Positions 46,830-64,000 of a DNA stretch of 64,000 nt are shown in pieces. The DNA comes from Hormiphora californensis (Eukaryota; Ctenophora; Tentaculata; Cydippida; Pleurobrachiidae). The stretch is from the NCBI GenBank assembly GCA_020137815.1, contig CM035358.1, positions 953,356-1,017,355 on the forward strand, written 5' to 3'. A program made the translations under genes and the position numbers. The notes beneath the pieces are model-generated. The model made no database searches, was not told the origin of the DNA, and was given only the letters and a program-made list of their open reading frames with translations. Every line of letters begins with the position of its first letter. The stretch's first letter is position 1.

Positions 46830-47263
46830 GGAGGTGGGATTCTGTTGTTATGGAGACACAGGGCCAGGGGAGGATGGAGTGGGATTCTGTTGTTTTGGAG
46901 ACACAGGGCCAGGGGAGGAGTTATTTCGTTGCTATGGAGAGGGGGAAACAGTGGAATGTCTGGTATGGGGTTTGGTTGCTATGGAAGGATTGTCATGGTG
47001 ATATTACACAGCTGGTATGTGACTTTTAATATTTTACGTCATCAAGCTATGACAGATGGTTAATATATATTGAATAATTGAAGGATAGAAAGCTAGCTGG
47101 GAGAAGAAGGGAAGAGCCGATATTTTATTATAGATTTGTCAGATCGACTACATTTTATTACCCACATTTGAACAATTTGTCCTCCCTGTCACTCTATCAT
47201 CTCTATTCTATTATCCCTAATATCTGTCTCCCTCTCTTCACATTTAATATTACATCCTATAGC
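46830..47263. other. SMU1 3' region / PPME1 upstream region
   Basis: Starts with a ~56-bp tandem duplication (46834-46919) in the SMU1 3' UTR, then AT-rich sequence. A frame on the + strand simply reads through the duplication and is not a gene. Confidence 0.55.
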
Positions 47264-60322
<13,059 letters not shown>

Positions 60323-61115
60323 GCTACTACAAAAACACAAGGATAGTTTCTATAATTCCATTTTTTTGGAGCGATAATGTATGGTCTACAGAACAGATCG
60401 GGGATCTCAAGAACAGATGTGCTGTTTGATTTAAGTGTTTAGAATCACTCGAAGAAAGCTACACAATTACAGAAACAGGGCATTCGTCTAATAATAAGAG
60501 GTTGTTAGGCTATTTTGGAGACCGTTGGACCTATTTAATCGATAAACACTACTCAGACGATAAAGAGAAAATGTATTATTCTGTCTCGCGTCGCCAAACC
60601 CTGCTATGATTCTCCAAACAGTGCGCTCAGGTCGGCGCCGCCAGACAGGTATTATTTAAGTTCTCCACAGTTTGGTTAGTTTTTCAACAACAAAAAAGAA
60701 GCAAAATGTGAGCAAGGTGCAGTGGGAGATGTTGTATGTGTAAAGGTCGCGTATTGTACATTCCGCGTCTAATCAAGATATTAAACACCCGCCATGAGAG
60801 AGGAGAGAGAGGGAGGGAGAGAGAGATGGGAGAAGGAACAAGCAAGCAAGAAAACATCATGTACGCCAGGGTTCGAGATAAAGTTCGTCACCAGATATGA
60901 TTTGTAACCTGCAGTCTGCACTGAATTGTGGTTTCACATTATGAATGCATGATGATTTGTGTCTTTTTTACCATTTTCTGGGAAGTAGTATACAGTGGTA
61001 TAAGATTGAGCTGGTTATGTTGTGGAGTGATTGTAGTGCAGCACTAGGAGTGGTATGAAACAGCTGGTCAAGTCTGCAAGGTGTCTCAAGCTGTCTCTCC
61101 CTTTCATCTATTATT

Positions 61116-61147
<32 letters not shown>

Positions 61148-62021
61148 TCTCTCTCTCTCTCTGTGCAACCGTTTTCAAAGACTATCATTCCACTTAACCG
61201 CTGGCGAAGATTTCTCTTTTGTAGAAAGAATTTGAATTGACGAAATCAAAGAAATTTGTTAAATCTCTATCGAAAAAGAAGCATCAAAAGTCAAAACTAA
61301 CTAAAAAGTTCAAGCATTTCATAAAGAGATGAAGGTGATAAATTCTTAGCTTATAACTGCTACAACGCATGATCCCGCGTGATAGTGTTCAGAGCTGCAG
61401 ATCGCTAATGATCGATGACGTGCTCACTAAAAAAAGAAGATAACTCTATCGAGAAATTGGCAGGGAGTTTGTATCAAGCAGGGATCAGCAATTGGTGGCC
61501 TGTATTGTGCACCCCCTACAGCTGTATCATGTGTACACTGTATATAGCGACTTCCACATCCAATCCCGTGCATGCCAAGCTTCTACCACAAATAAAGCTA
61601 CAGGGGGGCAGAAATCATTATACAGCAAGCAGTGTACCGTGCACAACATAACATGATGTATTATTTAGTTGTGGCACTGTTGTTCTGTGTATATAGGTGG
61701 GGGCCGGAGACTGAAACAGTGTGGATTGCTAGTGAGTGTGTTTCAGATGTAAATATGATATAATTGTGTGTAATAATTTATAACAAATTTTAATCAGCTA
61801 TATATTCACGTTATTAATTCATTTCGTTTTGCACATTTTACCCCCCCCCCCCCCATTTGAAACTTACAAATGAGACAGAGCAACGAGATATATTAGAGGT
61901 GATAATGGATGAAAAAAGATAGCTAAATGAAAGATAGCTATCGCTATTGAGAGATAGACTTGATAACCACGTTACTTTGTTACCAAAAGACATGACAGGA
62001 GACAGATAAAGTGAAATGGAC

Positions 62022-62070
<49 letters not shown>

Positions 62071-62082
62071 TAGAGATAGAGA

Positions 62083-62176
<94 letters not shown>

Positions 62177-62678
62177 GATAGAGATAGAGATAGAGATAGA
62201 GATAGAGATAGAGATAGAGATAGAGATAGAGATAGAGATAGAGATAGAGATAGAGATAGAGATAGAGATAGAGATAGAGATAGAGATAGAGATAGAGATA
62301 GAGATAGAGATAGAGATAGAGATAGAGATAGAGATAGAGATAGAGATAGAGATAGAGATAGAGATAGAGATAGAGATAGAGATAGAGATAGAGATAGAGA
62401 TAGAGATAGAGATAGAGATAGAGATAGAGATAGAGAGAGGGAGAGGGAAATATTTGACATGTTGAATTTGACATGACCTACTCAATACAACAAGACATGA
62501 CGTCTTCCCCTATTATAACCTGTCGATTTTATAATTTTTATTTTACCGGAGTCGCCTTCATCTCCCTGAAATCCAAATGATTTCATCTCTCTCCCTTTCT
62601 CTCCCTCAAAATATATTCGGACAATATTAATTATAAAATGAACTATGGATTTAACCCTTTCTCTTAGTTATCTAGAAC
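60323..62678. other. Intergenic region PPME1-UBL5
   Basis: About 2.4 kb without a supported exon. Contains a CT/CTAT tract (61112-61162), a C run (61841-61854) and a long GA/GAGATA microsatellite. An ATGACGTC near 62497 may belong to the UBL5 promoter. Confidence 0.5.
62019..62448 (+). repeat. GA and GAGATA microsatellite, ~430 bp
   Basis: About 140 bp of GA with ATAG interruptions, then about 270 bp of the hexamer GAGATA, then GAGAGG. The hexamer array looks like a GA array with a spread A-to-T change. Confidence 0.97.
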
Positions 62679-63609
62679 ATGATAGAGATCACGTGCAATG
62701 ACAGGCTGGGGAAGAAGGTCCGTGTGAAGTGTAATAATGATGATACAGTGGGAGATTTGAAGAAGCTAATTGCGGCTCAGACCGGTACTAACTGGGAGAG
62801 GATTGTCCTGAAGAAGTGGTACACCATCTTTAAGGTAACTATTTGTTGTAACCAGGAACCGACCGAACCAAATAAACAACCAATCAGAGCTCGCTATTTA
62901 GGTCACGTGACTGGTTATCAGCCAATCAGGGACCAGTATTTCCTGATTCGGTCGGTTCCTGGTTGTAACCCTCCTTTGTTTCGCCGTGTGGGGCGCGGTG
63001 AAACAGGGTCGACCAAGGCTGTAACTATGATCTCGACTTGCCTTGTTCGACCCTCTCTCTAACAAAATCTCGACTAGCTTTCCCTAAATTTGGTATCAGG
63101 ATCTTTCATAGTTATCAATATCCAATATCCAATATTCAGGCTCTTATCTTTCTTGCCTAGAATCCCTGGTATCCATATCTGTCCCAATCTGAACTTGACA
63201 AGTGACAACTTCCCAGAGCTCCCTCTCCTCCTAATCCTACTTCTCTCACCACTTTATCGGAGCTAGTTCTCATTCCAATATCTCCAACCTGCCAAGTGCC
63301 ACCGTCCCCCGTTTTGACAGTTCGCCCCCAGACGCCCCATAACCTCAACTCGGTTATACGCTACAAGACAACCCACAACCTTCCCCATTATGCCCCAAAC
63401 CTCCCCCAATATCCTCTCCTAACCCCCTCCTAACCTCCCCCATTATCTCCCTCCTAACCCCCTCCTAACCTCCCCCATTATCTCCCTCCTAACCCCCTCC
63501 TAACCTCCCCCATTATAATCTCCCTCCAATTATTCCCCTCCAGGACCACATTGCCCTGAGTGACTACGAGATCCACGATGGATGCAACTTGGAGCTGTAC
63601 TATCAATAA
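62679..63609 (+). CDS. UBL5: Ubiquitin-like protein 5 (HUB1)
   Basis: Two exons, 62679-62834 and 63544-63609, give exactly 73 residues, the invariant length of UBL5/HUB1. The protein is almost identical to other eukaryotes (starts [18 protein letters not shown], has [13 protein letters not shown] and [11 protein letters not shown], ends NLELYYQ with the characteristic double Tyr in place of a ubiquitin-type Gly-Gly tail). HUB1 binds SNU66/SART1 non-covalently and helps weak 5' splice-site use. The intron carries a MITE at base +19 and a C-rich tandem near its acceptor. Confidence 0.98.
62853..62961 (-). mobile_element. hAT-type MITE copy 7, perfect 8-bp duplication
   Basis: Ends CAGGAACCGACCGAA and TTCGGTCGGTTCCTG, duplication GTTGTAAC at 62845-62852 and 62962-62969. 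The UBL5 donor is at 62835, so the element begins at intron base +19. Confidence 0.95.
63372..63535 (+). repeat. ~34-bp C-rich tandem repeat before UBL5 exon 2 (4 copies)
   Basis: Units containing CCCCCTCCTAACCTCCCCCA and TTATCTCCCTCCTAA. Each unit carries CTAAC, which resembles a branch-point sequence, and a pyrimidine tract. Confidence 0.85.
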
Positions 63610-64000
63610 ACAAAGAGACACGTACAAAACTATATCTAAATGTCAGATGCAGGGCGGGCCTAGTGAGAGTCTTCGTGGGGGTGTGGCCAGGGTGGGCAAG
63701 ATGAGAGTCTGGAGTGGTGGTGCTCATGAGAGTGGTTAGAGAGTTTGTTGAGACTCTCCCAGCACAGAACGAGTTATTGAGAGAGTGAAAGGTGCGGGGG
63801 ATGCTTATTGCATAAAACTAACGAAGCTCTGTATGATTGGTACATGTGCGTCAGAGAGGGGGACAGGGGTGGGGGATATTATTAGAAGGGGTGTGCAGAT
63901 ATTGCGAGACTATTTATCAAATATGACAAGCGTTTTCAAGCTGTCAAATCTTGTTTTAAAGTATTTAAAGTTTTAGATTCCATAGTTTAAAAGGCCAAAG
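63610..64000. other. UBL5 3' region, no further gene seen
   Basis: An AATAAA overlaps the UBL5 stop codon (63605-63610) and is probably too close to act as its signal. The rest has no supported exon. Confidence 0.45.

Noticed and set aside
61838-62485. Poly-IS, LS, LY and EIE/RE frames up to 215 residues
   Set aside because: Produced by the GA/GAGATA microsatellite.

Overview
The window is nuclear DNA from a small-intron eukaryote, almost certainly an early-branching animal or a very close relative. It has spliced genes with GT-AG introns, a myristoylated SH3-SH2-kinase Abl, a rhodopsin-like GPCR, FANCA, gp78/AMFR and PPME1, with no operons and no bacterial signals. A sponge-like genome would fit, but nothing here proves a phylum. 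Gene calls rest on motif recall and on exon phases worked out by hand; no database search was run.

Layout, left to right. 1-1639: 3' exons of a glutamine-rich nuclear-type protein. 1798-2993: mitochondrial SDR HSD17B10. 3201-5827: FANCA, possibly continuing through five phase-compatible exons at 7495-8898, with a small secreted-protein gene on the minus strand in between (6145-6716). 9323-11215: SNRPF (Sm F). 11713-12381: intronless mitochondrial peroxiredoxin PRDX3. 13357-23767: AMFR/gp78 ubiquitin ligase. 24725-32264: PIN1, whose first intron holds a 6.4 kb nested foldback transposon. 32841-42724: Abl tyrosine kinase. 43496-44877: a hAT-like element. 45288-46829: intronless SMU1. 47264-60322: PPME1, whose introns hold an inverted pair of Penelope-like retroelements and, on the opposite strand, a whole GPCR gene. 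62679-63609: UBL5/HUB1.

The strongest unusual signal concerns 5' splice sites. In four introns (SNRPF intron 2, AMFR introns 2 and 6, Abl intron 3) a tandem repeat starts inside the exon, crosses the exon-intron boundary and copies the end of the exon plus the splice donor over and over: about 27 copies of 39 bp, about 219 copies of 32 bp, two copies of 41 bp and about four copies of 43 bp. Independently, seven copies of a ~109 bp hAT-type MITE lie in introns, and six of them begin only 9-19 nt downstream of a 5' splice site, on both strands and in both orientations. Three have perfect 8-bp target duplications, one of which begins exactly at the donor GT. Donor-proximal DNA in this genome therefore seems to be a hotspot for both tandem duplication and transposon insertion, and the arrays present the spliceosome with tens to hundreds of competing donors.

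The rest of the accessory DNA is foldback elements with TTAA or 8-bp duplications, a Helitron-like end, large CT/GA, CA and GAGATA microsatellites, and dispersed X-box-like palindromes. Three of the genes (SNRPF, SMU1, UBL5) encode spliceosome components; this may be coincidence.
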